55,793 nucleotides of DNA, from the NCBI GenBank assembly GCA_038751255.1, contig JBCDGN010000011.1, positions 1 through 55,793 of the forward strand, written 5' to 3'. The notes beneath the pieces were generated by a model, which saw nothing but the letters and a program-made list of their open reading frames with translations, was not told the DNA's origin and did not search any database. Origin of the DNA: JANSYP01 sp038751255. Lineage in GTDB: Bacteria > Pseudomonadota > Alphaproteobacteria > Rhodobacterales > Rhodobacteraceae. Both the position numbers and the translations under genes were made by a program. This document shows positions 34,839-43,236 of the stretch, in pieces (position 1 is the stretch's first letter; every line of letters starts with the position of its first letter).

Positions 34839-34852
34839 ACACGAATTCGTGT
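34839..34852. promoter_or_regulatory. 14-bp perfect palindrome upstream of serC
   Basis: ACACGAATTCGTGT is an exact palindrome 171 bp before the serC start, upstream of the leader structure, so it is well placed to be an operator at the serC promoter. The binding protein is unknown. Confidence 0.35.
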
Positions 34853-34955
34853 CATGAGTAAGTGCGCCGTTGCTCGGCCTCGTCCTTCAGGGATCGCATT
34901 TTGTTAATTCGCCAACGTCTCAGGCTGCGAAGTCTCTTGCCAGCAAGCTCTATTC

Positions 34956-35014
34956 ACCCTTATAGCCAAACGCGGGACACCTCTCCCCAACGAGAGGCGC
35001 TTATCTGGAAGGGT
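34956..35014 (+). ncRNA. Structured serC leader (candidate serC RNA motif)
   Basis: ACCCTT (34956-34961) pairs exactly with AAGGGT (35009-35014), which carries the core of the serC ribosome site GGAAGGG. Inside this outer stem lies a hairpin, CCTCTC (34980-34985) with GAGAGG (34992-34997) and loop CCCAAC. A conserved serC RNA motif upstream of serC-serA operons of alphaproteobacteria is known from comparative genomics. The pairing seen here would hide the ribosome site, suggesting control of translation. I cannot confirm the covariance match from memory. Confidence 0.55.
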
Positions 35015-35022
35015 AGATATCG

Positions 35023-36177
35023 ATGGCGACCCCTGCACCGGCGACGCGGCCGGCTAATCCGCGTTTTTCCTCTGGCCCTTGTGCCAAGCGCCCAACATTT
35101 TCGCTCGACGCGCTGGATGGCGCACCGCTCGGCCGATCACACCGTGCGGCGATTGGCAAGGCCAAACTGAAAGAAGCGATCGAGACATCGCGCGCGGTGC
35201 TTGGCGTGCCAGCGGACTATAAGATCGGCATCGTACCGGCCTCTGATACCGGTGCTTACGAGATGGCGATGTGGAACCTGCTCGGCGAACGACCGGTTCA
35301 GATGGTCGCGTGGGAGAGCTTTGGCGCAGGCTGGGTGACCGATGTGGTCAAGCAGCTCAAAATCGACGCCACAATCCACACCGCCGAGTATGGCGAAATC
35401 GTTGATATGGCCGCGCTCGATTACGATCAGGACGTCTGTTTTACCTGGAACGGCACGACCTCCGGCGTTCGGATGGCCTCGGGCGATGTCATCCCAGCGC
35501 ATCGAGCAGGGCTGACACTTTGCGATGCAACCTCGGCGGCTTTTGCGATGGACCTGCCCTGGGACAAGCTTGATGTGGTCACCTATTCCTGGCAAAAGGT
35601 TCTGGGCGGAGAGGCGGCCCATGGGGTTCTGATCCTCTCGCCCCGGGCTGTGGAGCGGCTGGAAAGCTACAGCCCGCCCTGGCCCCTGCCGAAGATCTTT
35701 CGCCTGACCAAGGGCGGCAAACTAATCGACGGGGTTTTCACGGGCGCCACGATCAACACACCATCGATGCTCTGTGTGGAGGACTACCTGCAGTCGCTGG
35801 CCTGGGCGCAAGAGATTGGCGGGCTGCCCGCGCTGATCGCCAGGTGCGACCAGAGCTTTGCCCATATCGCGGCATTTGTCGCCGAGCATGAATGGATCGA
35901 TTTCCTCGCGAGCGATCCTGCGACTCGGTCCACCACCAGCGTGTGCCTTAAGTTTACCGATGGTCGGATCGCCGATGGTGCGGCATTTGCCAAAGCGGTG
36001 GCCAAGCGGCTGGAGGCTGAAGGTGTTGCGTTTGATATTGGCGCCTATCGCGACGCCCCGCCGGGTCTGAGGATCTGGTGTGGCGCAACGGTCGAGCCCT
36101 CAGACGTGGCGGCTTTGCTGCCGTGGATCGAGTGGGCTTTCGAGGCTGAGATCTCTGCGCTTACAGAGCCTGCATGA
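35023..36177 (+). CDS. serC: Phosphoserine aminotransferase SerC
   Basis: SerC makes 3-phosphoserine from 3-phosphohydroxypyruvate and glutamate, using PLP. The 384-residue protein is of the long alphaproteobacterial subtype: RPANPRFSSGPCAKRP at the N-terminus, then FTWNGTTSGVR, LCDATSAAFAMDLPWDKLDV, and the PLP Lys in TYSWQKVLGGEAAHG. The C-terminus RIWCGATVE is normal. The start is the ATG right after the leader hairpin. serA follows 115 bp later. Confidence 0.96.
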   Translation: MATPAPATRPANPRFSSGPCAKRPTFSLDALDGAPLGRSHRAAIGKAKLKEAIETSRAVLGVPADYKIGIVPASDTGAYEMAMWNLLGERPVQMVAWESFGAGWVTDVVKQLKIDATIHTAEYGEIVDMAALDYDQDVCFTWNGTTSGVRMASGDVIPAHRAGLTLCDATSAAFAMDLPWDKLDVVTYSWQKVLGGEAAHGVLILSPRAVERLESYSPPWPLPKIFRLTKGGKLIDGVFTGATINTPSMLCVEDYLQSLAWAQEIGGLPALIARCDQSFAHIAAFVAEHEWIDFLASDPATRSTTSVCLKFTDGRIADGAAFAKAVAKRLEAEGVAFDIGAYRDAPPGLRIWCGATVEPSDVAALLPWIEWAFEAEISALTEPA

Positions 36178-36292
36178 ACCCTGTGGCGCGGCGGGTTTAG
36201 CTTTCGCGCCAACCTCTTCAAACCATACCGAAAAACGCTTGAGGTTCGTCGCGTTGGCGATCTTAACCACAGACTACAAAGGGGTAGAACCC

Positions 36293-37888
36293 ATGGCGCC
36301 CAAAGTGCTCGTCTCTGATAAATTGAGCAAAACAGCGGTTCAGATTTTCCGTGACCGCGGCATTGATGTCGATTTTCAGCCCGATCTGGGCAAAGACAAA
36401 GCAAAGCTGATCGAGGTGATTGGCCAATATGACGGTCTGGCGATCCGCTCGGCCACGAAGGTAACCGAGAATGTCTTGAAGGCCGCGACCAATCTAAAGG
36501 TCATCGGTCGTGCAGGGATCGGCGTGGACAATGTCGATATCCCACAGGCGTCTAAGAGCGGCGTGATCGTGATGAACACGCCCTTTGGCAATATGATCAC
36601 CACCGCAGAGCATGCGATCGCGATGATGTTCGCCGTGGCACGCCAAATCCCAGAGGCCAGTGCCTCCACCCATGCTGGCAAATGGGAAAAGTCGAAATTT
36701 ATGGGTGTTGAGCTGACCGGTAAAACGCTCGGCGTGATCGGCGCAGGAAACATTGGCGGCATCGTTTGCGACCGGGCCGTGGGGCTGAAGATGAAGGTCT
36801 TGGCTTATGATCCCTTCCTCAGCGAAGAGCGTGCGACCAAGCTTGGCGTCACCAAAGTGGAGCTTGATGAGCTTTTGCCTAAGGCGGACTTCATCACGCT
36901 GCATGTGCCGAAAACCGACAAAACGGCGGGCATGATCTCAGCTGAGGCCATTGCCAAGATGAAGCCCGGTGTTCGGATCATCAATTGCGCGCGCGGTGGC
37001 TTGGTGGACGAAGAGGCACTGGCGGAGGCGCTGAAATCGGGTCACGTGGCGGGTGCGGCTTTTGACGTTTTTGCCGTGGAGCCTGCGAAGGAAAATGTCC
37101 TCTTCAACCTGCCGAATGTGGTCTGCACCCCGCATCTGGGCGCAGCAACCACCGAGGCGCAGGAAAACGTGGCCCTGCAAGTGGCACAGCAAATGTCCGA
37201 TTATCTTTTGACCGGGGCGGTGGAGAACTCTTTAAATATGCCCGCGGTCACCGCAGAAGAAGCCAAGATCATGGGTCCTTGGATCAAACTGGCCGAGCAT
37301 CTTGGGAGCTTTGTCGGGCAAATGACCGAAGAGCCGATCAAATCGGTCAATGTGCTCTATGATGGGGTTGTGGCCGAGATGAACCTTGCCGCTCTCGATT
37401 GCGCAGTGCTGGCGGGGATTATGAAATCCATCAATCCAACGATCAATCTGGTCTCCGCTCCGGTGTTGGCGCGTGAACGCGGCATCCAATTTTCGAAAAC
37501 AACGCAAGAGAAATCGGGCGTCTTCGGCGGATACATCATGCTGAAGGTCGAAACAGCGGAACGGACACGGTCCATTGCCGGCACAGTTTTCTCGGACGGC
37601 ACACCGCGGTTTATCCAAATTAAGGGGATCAATATCGACGCTTCGGTTGAGCCCTATATGCTCTACACCACCAACAAAGACATCCCCGGCGTGATCGGCA
37701 GTTTGGGCACGACCTTTGCCGAAAGCGGGATCAATATCGCGAACTTCACTTTGGGTCGGACCGGTCCGGGCGAAGATGCGATTGCACTTCTCCATCTCGA
37801 TGCGCCGGCGAGTGATGAACTGGTGGTAAACTTGAATGCGCTGGACCTCTTTCAACAGGTGCGTCGGCTGGAGTTCGAAGTCGCTTGA
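36293..37888 (+). CDS. serA: D-3-phosphoglycerate dehydrogenase SerA (long form with ACT domain)
   Basis: SerA oxidises 3-phosphoglycerate, the first step of serine synthesis. The frame is open upstream, but the ATG at 36293 behind AAGGGG (36279-36284) gives MAPKVLVSDKLSKTAVQIF and 531 residues, normal for the long form. The NAD site is LGVIGAGNIGGIVCDRA near residues 146-162. Catalytic Arg, Glu and His lie in NCARGGLVDEEAL, DVFAVEP and TPHLGAATTEAQEN. An intervening domain and a C-terminal ACT domain (about 455-531, with DIPGVIGSLGTTFAESGINIANF) follow, usually the site of serine feedback. Confidence 0.96.
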   Translation: MAPKVLVSDKLSKTAVQIFRDRGIDVDFQPDLGKDKAKLIEVIGQYDGLAIRSATKVTENVLKAATNLKVIGRAGIGVDNVDIPQASKSGVIVMNTPFGNMITTAEHAIAMMFAVARQIPEASASTHAGKWEKSKFMGVELTGKTLGVIGAGNIGGIVCDRAVGLKMKVLAYDPFLSEERATKLGVTKVELDELLPKADFITLHVPKTDKTAGMISAEAIAKMKPGVRIINCARGGLVDEEALAEALKSGHVAGAAFDVFAVEPAKENVLFNLPNVVCTPHLGAATTEAQENVALQVAQQMSDYLLTGAVENSLNMPAVTAEEAKIMGPWIKLAEHLGSFVGQMTEEPIKSVNVLYDGVVAEMNLAALDCAVLAGIMKSINPTINLVSAPVLARERGIQFSKTTQEKSGVFGGYIMLKVETAERTRSIAGTVFSDGTPRFIQIKGINIDASVEPYMLYTTNKDIPGVIGSLGTTFAESGINIANFTLGRTGPGEDAIALLHLDAPASDELVVNLNALDLFQQVRRLEFEVA

Positions 37889-37963
37889 GGCTTTGCGGCG
37901 CCGCGGCATTTCGCATCCGGCGCTGCTCTTCCCTGTGCGGAAACGATAGGTCAGGGTGGTCTC

Positions 37964-38803
37964 ATGCCCCGCCCCAAAGATGCCAAGATCACGACCTATC
38001 AGATTGCCAGCCCTCGCTGGCACGCACCGAATATCAAGATCGCCGTTCTCAGCGATCTGCATGTGGGTGCCCCTTGGGTTCCAATCGATCAGGTGGATCA
38101 TTGGATCGATCAAGCCAATGCGCTGCATCCTGATCTGATCGTTCAAGCGGGCGATATGCTGATGGATGAAATGCTGCGGCGGGTTGGCCGCCCGGCAGAT
38201 GCCTTATCTATCGTTGATCGGCTGAAAAGACTAAAGGCGCCTCTCGGCGTCTGGTCGGTGCTCGGCAATCACGATTGGACCGATTGCACCCTTGCACGGC
38301 AGACCCGCAGTCAGCGCAATTCCGTTGCAGAGGCGTTGGCTGAATTGGGTCTGCCGCATTTAGACAATGCTGCGGTGCAAATCACCCATTCTGGCAGTCC
38401 GATTTGGGTGATTGGACTGAACAGTCGTAAGGGAGATCGTTTTGACGGCGCGCCAGGGGATTTGGGCTATGATGATCCGGAGGCGGCCTTTGCGGCCGTT
38501 CCAGAAGGTGCCTCTGCGATCTTGATTGCTCATGAACCAAATGTCTTTGATGAGGGCGACGGTCCCTATGCGCTTCAGATCAGCGGACATACCCATGCCG
38601 GGCAAATTGCCTTCGGCAATTGGCGGCCTTTCCTTATGAAAGACTACCGTGCCAAACTTAGCCATGGCCATCTGACAGAGGGCCAGCGGCATTTGGTGAT
38701 ATCGGCGGGTCTTGGGTTTTCGGGGTTGCCCATTCGCTTCGGTGCGCCGTCTGAGATCTTGTCGATTGACCTAAGCCAGTCTGACCGGGGAGGGGATCCA
38801 TGA
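37964..38803 (+). CDS. Metallophosphoesterase (YaeI/calcineurin-like)
   Basis: A 279-residue protein with the five-block metal-binding pattern of calcineurin-like phosphoesterases: LSDLHVG, LIVQAGDML, VLGNHDWTD, ILIAHEPN and ISGHTHAGQI. This matches the YaeI-type group, some of which cleave the pyrophosphate of lipid precursors. It has no transmembrane segment or signal peptide, so it may act in the cytoplasm. The stop overlaps the start of the thiolase gene by 4 bp (ATGA), so the two are made together, although no functional link is obvious. Confidence 0.88.
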   Translation: MPRPKDAKITTYQIASPRWHAPNIKIAVLSDLHVGAPWVPIDQVDHWIDQANALHPDLIVQAGDMLMDEMLRRVGRPADALSIVDRLKRLKAPLGVWSVLGNHDWTDCTLARQTRSQRNSVAEALAELGLPHLDNAAVQITHSGSPIWVIGLNSRKGDRFDGAPGDLGYDDPEAAFAAVPEGASAILIAHEPNVFDEGDGPYALQISGHTHAGQIAFGNWRPFLMKDYRAKLSHGHLTEGQRHLVISAGLGFSGLPIRFGAPSEILSIDLSQSDRGGDP

Positions 38804-39975
38804 CTGATATCGTGATTTTGGACGGCGCACGCACGGCGATTGGCACTTTTGGCGGCGCGTTGGCCGGAACTTCACCGATTGAACTCGGTAAAACAGTTGC
38901 CAAAGCGGCGATGGACCGCGCAGGTGTCGCACCGCAGTTGATCGGCGATGTCGCTATGGGCCATGTCATCAATACCGAACCGCGGGACATGTATCTGTCA
39001 CGTGCGGCCTCGATTGAGGCGGGGGTCGATGAGGACACCCCAGCAATGAATGTGAACCGGCTCTGTGGTTCGGGCTTGCAGGCAGTGGTGTCGGTGCTGC
39101 AATCGCTTGCCCTTGGGAATGCCGATTTCGGCTTGGCCGGCGGGGCCGAAAACATGAGCCGCGCGCCCTATGCGCTGCCTGCCGCGCGCTGGGGTCAGAA
39201 AATGGGTGACACCGGTGGGGTCGATATGATGCTCGGGGCGCTCACCTGCCCCTTTGGTACCGGGCATATGGGGATAACGGCAGAAAACGTCGCGGCAGAA
39301 CATCAGATCACCCGCGAGGATCAAGACGCGTTTGCCCTAGAAAGCCAGAATCGCGCGGCAGCGGCTCAAGAGGCCGGACATTTCGAAAACCAGATCGTTC
39401 CGGTCGCGATCAAAATCAAACGCACAATAGTGGATTTTGTCAAAGATGAGCACCCCAAGGCGACCACACTGGATCAACTCGCGCGCTTAAGACCGGCGTT
39501 TCAGAAAGACGGCACTGTAACTGCAGGCAATGCCTCAGGTCTCAATGATGGCGCCGCGGCGATTGTCTTGGCCCGAGCGGAGGCCGCCGCGCGAGCAGGT
39601 TTAAGCCCGAAGGCGCGTGTCTTGGGCTACGCCCATGCTGGGGTGCGACCCGATGTGATGGGGATCGGACCTGTCCCGGCGGTTGAGAAACTCTTGGCGA
39701 AAACAGGTCTCGCAATCACTGATTTCGATATCGTGGAGAGCAACGAAGCCTTTGCAGCCCAAGCTCTTGCCGTTGCCCGAGGACTGCAATTGGATCCGGC
39801 TAAAACCAATCCAGATGGCGGTGCGATCGCATTGGGTCATCCGGTGGGGGCAACAGGAGCAATTTTGCTGATCAAGGCACTTTACGCATTGGAGCGCACC
39901 GGCGGCAAACGCGCGCTTGTGACGATGTGCATTGGCGGCGGTCAAGGCATCGCTGTGGCGTTCGAAAGACTCTGA
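38800..39975 (+). CDS. Thiolase (acetyl-CoA C-acyltransferase, BktB/PhaA type)
   Basis: A 391-residue thiolase that joins or cleaves acyl-CoA at the beta-keto position. The acyl-acceptor Cys lies in NRLCGSGLQAV near residue 89. His is in GGAIALGHPVGATGA, the second Cys in CIGGGQGIA, and the catalytic NEAFAAQ is present. It could make acetoacetyl-CoA for PHA or take part in beta-oxidation. It starts inside the metallophosphoesterase stop, with GGGGAGGGG at 38787-38795 as ribosome site. Confidence 0.93.
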   Translation: MTDIVILDGARTAIGTFGGALAGTSPIELGKTVAKAAMDRAGVAPQLIGDVAMGHVINTEPRDMYLSRAASIEAGVDEDTPAMNVNRLCGSGLQAVVSVLQSLALGNADFGLAGGAENMSRAPYALPAARWGQKMGDTGGVDMMLGALTCPFGTGHMGITAENVAAEHQITREDQDAFALESQNRAAAAQEAGHFENQIVPVAIKIKRTIVDFVKDEHPKATTLDQLARLRPAFQKDGTVTAGNASGLNDGAAAIVLARAEAAARAGLSPKARVLGYAHAGVRPDVMGIGPVPAVEKLLAKTGLAITDFDIVESNEAFAAQALAVARGLQLDPAKTNPDGGAIALGHPVGATGAILLIKALYALERTGGKRALVTMCIGGGQGIAVAFERL

Positions 39976-40046
39976 TCCGGCCCTTTCAAGCTTCTTTTTA
40001 CCACTCTGACTCTATGGTCCAGCGTGAGTTGAGAGGTTGAGTATCG

Positions 40047-42281
40047 ATGACCAAAGGCGTTGGGCCACGCCTGCAAGATATGTTGGCGCGGGAACGGCGT
40101 GGCCGCCTTGCCGCCGAACATATGCTTGAACAGAAAAGTCGTGAGTTGGTGCGCGCCAACCGCGACTTATCTGAGCATGCCCAATTGCTTTCCGAAGAGG
40201 TGCTGAAAAAACGGCTTGAGGTGAAGATTGCGCAGTCTCAAGCAGAGGACCTCAAGGGACAAAACTCGCAAGCTCAGGCCGATTTGGAACGCGCCAACCG
40301 CCTGGCCGTGACAGCAGAAAGACGCCTATGGGATGCGCTGGAGACGATCGAAGACGGTTTCGCGGTGTTCAATTCCAAAGACCGGCTTGTGGTCGCGAAC
40401 CGTTCATTCATCGAACTCTTCGATGGTGTGAAGGGAATCACGCCTGGCATGTCCTATGGTGAGCTCCTGGAAATTATTCTGAACGAGGGATTGTTTGATA
40501 TCGGCATGCAATCGCCCAGCGATTGGCTGGCGCGGATGCTGCAGCGCTGGCAGGATGAGAACCCCGATCCATTGGTGATCCGGCTTTGGAATGACCGTCA
40601 CATTAAACTCATCGATCGCCGGGGCCAGGACGGGGATATGGTTACGCTTGCCCATGACATCACCGAATCCATGCAATATGAGCAAGAGCTGCGCGAAGCG
40701 CGCGATCGGGCAGAAGCCGCAAACCGGGCGAAATCTGCGTTTCTGGCGAATATGAGCCACGAAATTCGCACGCCCATGAACGGCGTGGTTGGCATGTCCG
40801 AACTTTTGACAGAAACCAATCTCACCGAAGAACAACGCCTCTACGCAGAGACGATCAAAAGCTCCGGTGAAGCCCTGTTGGTGATCATCAACGATGTGCT
40901 CGATTACTCGAAGATCGAGGCGGAAAAACTCAGGCTTTACCTCGAAGCATTCGACCTTGAACGGGCGATCCATGAAATCATTATTCTGCTCAGCCCCGCT
41001 GCACAGGACAAAGATGTCGGCCTGTTGGTGGATTTCGACATCTTCCTGCCAACGCGATTTGTCGCCGATCCTGGAAGATTCCGGCAGATCCTCACCAATC
41101 TTATCGGGAACGCGGTGAAATTCACGCAGGAAGGCTTTGTGCTGGTTCGCGTCACTGGTTTCCCAGAGGATGAAGACGCCTCGAAGTACCAGCTACATAT
41201 AACGGTGGAAGATACCGGGATCGGGATTCCGAAGGACAAGGTTGATCTCATATTCGGCGAATTCAGCCAGGTCGATGATGAGCGGAACCGAAAATTTGAA
41301 GGCACCGGTCTTGGTCTGGCGATCACCCAAGAGCTGGTCAATCTGATGGATGGCGAGATTTGGGTCGATTCTGAGGAAGGCAAAGGATCTTGTTTCGGTT
41401 TCCAAGCGGTGTTCGAAGCAGCGGAAGACGCGCCAGGCGATGATCTCAAGGTTCCAAAAGAGTTGAGCCGGGCGCTTGTGATCGATGATCAGAAGATCAA
41501 TCGCCTGATCCTGGAAAAACAGCTCGATGCGATGGGATTGACCGTGACTTCTTGTCGTTCGGCGCAGGAAGCGATGGAAGCAGATCCCGGCGGTTTCGAC
41601 GTGATCCTAACCGATCACCAAATGCCGGATATGAGTGGGGTGGAACTGGCCGATAGTCTCCGTCGCAAAGGCGTCGCAGCGCCGATCTTGTTGTTAAGCT
41701 CGAACCCCGGTGTCGTCCGGGCATCCGAAGCGCGTGAACTATTGAATGGCGTCCTACAAAAACCTTTGCTGCGGCGGGACCTCTATCAAAAGCTTGTCGA
41801 TCTGGGCGGAACTCTGCCCCAGCCAACTCCAAGCTCCACCGGTCCAATGACCGATGCCTCAGCGGTGCCGCGTCGTCGCGTGCGTGTTTTGGCTGCTGAG
41901 GACAACAAGACCAATCAGCTTGTCTTCAAAAAGATGGTGAGCTCACTCGATCTGGATTTACGCTTTGCCAACAATGGTGAGGAAGCTGTTGAGATCTATC
42001 GTGAATTTGGCCCCGATCTGATTTTCATGGATGTCTCAATGCCCGGCATGGATGGCAAAGCGGCAACAAAAGCGATCCGCAAGATTGAAGACGCCGAAGG
42101 AGGCCATGTTCCGATCTGCGCGCTCACCGCCCATGCGATGGGTGGTGATGACACAGAGCTCTTCGATGTTGGGATGGACCACTACCTAACGAAACCGCTG
42201 CGCAAAGCGGCGATCCAAGACATGATCGCACAACACAGTCCCGCCGAGACAGAAGAGGACGCAATTCAGGCCGTATCTTAA
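40047..42281 (+). CDS. Hybrid sensor histidine kinase with PAS and two receiver domains
   Basis: A 744-residue cytoplasmic kinase; no membrane segment is seen. Residues about 1-95 are a charged coiled coil, about 100-215 a PAS domain (DALETIEDGFAVFNSKDRLVVANRSFIELF). HisKA has the H-box MSHEIRTPMNG with His238. HATPase shows NLIGNAVKFT, DTGIGI and GTGLGLAI. Receiver 1 (about 475-585) has Asp523 in TDHQMPDMSG. Receiver 2 (about 615-730) has Asp662 in MDVSMPGMDG and LTKPL. Both receivers keep acidic, Ser/Thr and Lys residues, so both may accept phosphate. No Hpt domain or DNA-binding partner is near, so the output is unknown. Confidence 0.92.
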   Translation: MTKGVGPRLQDMLARERRGRLAAEHMLEQKSRELVRANRDLSEHAQLLSEEVLKKRLEVKIAQSQAEDLKGQNSQAQADLERANRLAVTAERRLWDALETIEDGFAVFNSKDRLVVANRSFIELFDGVKGITPGMSYGELLEIILNEGLFDIGMQSPSDWLARMLQRWQDENPDPLVIRLWNDRHIKLIDRRGQDGDMVTLAHDITESMQYEQELREARDRAEAANRAKSAFLANMSHEIRTPMNGVVGMSELLTETNLTEEQRLYAETIKSSGEALLVIINDVLDYSKIEAEKLRLYLEAFDLERAIHEIIILLSPAAQDKDVGLLVDFDIFLPTRFVADPGRFRQILTNLIGNAVKFTQEGFVLVRVTGFPEDEDASKYQLHITVEDTGIGIPKDKVDLIFGEFSQVDDERNRKFEGTGLGLAITQELVNLMDGEIWVDSEEGKGSCFGFQAVFEAAEDAPGDDLKVPKELSRALVIDDQKINRLILEKQLDAMGLTVTSCRSAQEAMEADPGGFDVILTDHQMPDMSGVELADSLRRKGVAAPILLLSSNPGVVRASEARELLNGVLQKPLLRRDLYQKLVDLGGTLPQPTPSSTGPMTDASAVPRRRVRVLAAEDNKTNQLVFKKMVSSLDLDLRFANNGEEAVEIYREFGPDLIFMDVSMPGMDGKAATKAIRKIEDAEGGHVPICALTAHAMGGDDTELFDVGMDHYLTKPLRKAAIQDMIAQHSPAETEEDAIQAVS

Positions 42282-42420
42282 AAGTGTCAGACGAAAATTT
42301 CGGTGCGTGGATCGCCGTTGGATCAGGCTCCAAGCGCACGGTCGCTTTTACGCATCCAGTTTCGCTGTCAGAGTTGGGCGACCATATGCCGTCAGTCACC
42401 GAAATCGGACCGGTAGTTGG

Positions 42421-43206
42421 TTAAGCCGCTGCCGCTTCTGCTGGGCGGAGATAAACCGGCTGATCTGGCTGGCTCCTTGCCGGGTCGTAGCGATACCCAC
42501 CCAGATCAAAATCAGCCAAGCCAGCGGCGTCTGTGACTCTGCGTTGAATGATAAAGCGTGCCATCGCACCCCGCGCCTTCTTGGCGAAAAAGCTTATGAT
42601 TTTGGCGTCCCCGCTGGGTCTCTCTTCGAGGAAGACCGGTTTGATGAAACGCAAGCCGAGGGCCTTGGAATCAACTGCTCCAAAGTATTCAGCAGAGGCG
42701 CAATCGACCAATGTATCTGTCCCAAGATCAGACGCCTGAGCGCGGAGTGTCTTTGCCAACCGGTCACCCCAATAGGCGTAAAGCGTGGGGCCTTTGCGCG
42801 TTTTCAACCGGCTGCCCATTTCCAATCGATAGGCCTGAATCGCATCGAGCGGACGCAACAGACCATAAAGCCCTGACAAAATCCGCAAATGGTCTTGCGC
42901 CCAGGCAAGCTCTTCGGCATCCAGCGATCCCGCTTCAAGCCCGGCATAGGTGTCGCCCGCAAAGGCAAGTGCCGCGGGACGCAAGACCTCTTTGCTTGGG
43001 GCATCGGAAAACTCCCGAAAGCGGGTCTGGTTCAGCCGAGCAAGATCGACGCTGATCCCCATCAGATCTTGCAGCTTGGGTTTCGAAAGTCGCCGCGCGA
43101 CATTGGCAAGGTAGACTGCGTCCTCGGCAAAATCCGGCATGGTCATCGTCACGTCTGGGCGTGGTGTCCAATCGAGCCGTTTCGCAGGGGAAATCGCAAT
43201 CAGCAT
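42421..43206 (-). CDS. yaaA: Peroxide stress protein YaaA (DUF328)
   Basis: A 261-residue protein of the YaaA/DUF328 family, which in E. coli lowers free iron and limits oxidative DNA damage under hydrogen peroxide. Family signatures are ISPAKRLDW at the N-terminus, KPAxxAFxGD-like (RPAALAFAGDTYAGL) near residue 75, LSGLYGLLRPLD near 115, and the C-terminal SFFAKKARGAMARFI. It is convergent with the hybrid kinase and 30 bp downstream of recQ, on the same strand. Both DNA-protection genes could share a transcript. Confidence 0.94.
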   Translation of the reverse strand: MLIAISPAKRLDWTPRPDVTMTMPDFAEDAVYLANVARRLSKPKLQDLMGISVDLARLNQTRFREFSDAPSKEVLRPAALAFAGDTYAGLEAGSLDAEELAWAQDHLRILSGLYGLLRPLDAIQAYRLEMGSRLKTRKGPTLYAYWGDRLAKTLRAQASDLGTDTLVDCASAEYFGAVDSKALGLRFIKPVFLEERPSGDAKIISFFAKKARGAMARFIIQRRVTDAAGLADFDLGGYRYDPARSQPDQPVYLRPAEAAAA

Positions 43207-43236
43207 TGGGGGCCTCCTTCGGTTCTTGTCGTAGAT

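Larger units (their letters stand above)
34534..35022. promoter_or_regulatory. 489-bp divergent control region between the flavoprotein operon and serC
   Basis: No gene is supported. From left to right it holds an inverted repeat TGCCGT-T-ACGGCA (34646-34658), a 14-bp mirror GCTTGA-AG-TCAAGC (34761-34774), the perfect palindrome at 34839-34852 and the serC leader structure. The length suggests two separate promoters, one for each divergent operon. I cannot place -10/-35 boxes reliably. Confidence 0.55.

Noticed and set aside
37895..37904. GCGGCGCCGC palindrome after serA as terminator
   Set aside because: No loop for a stable stem and no T-run.
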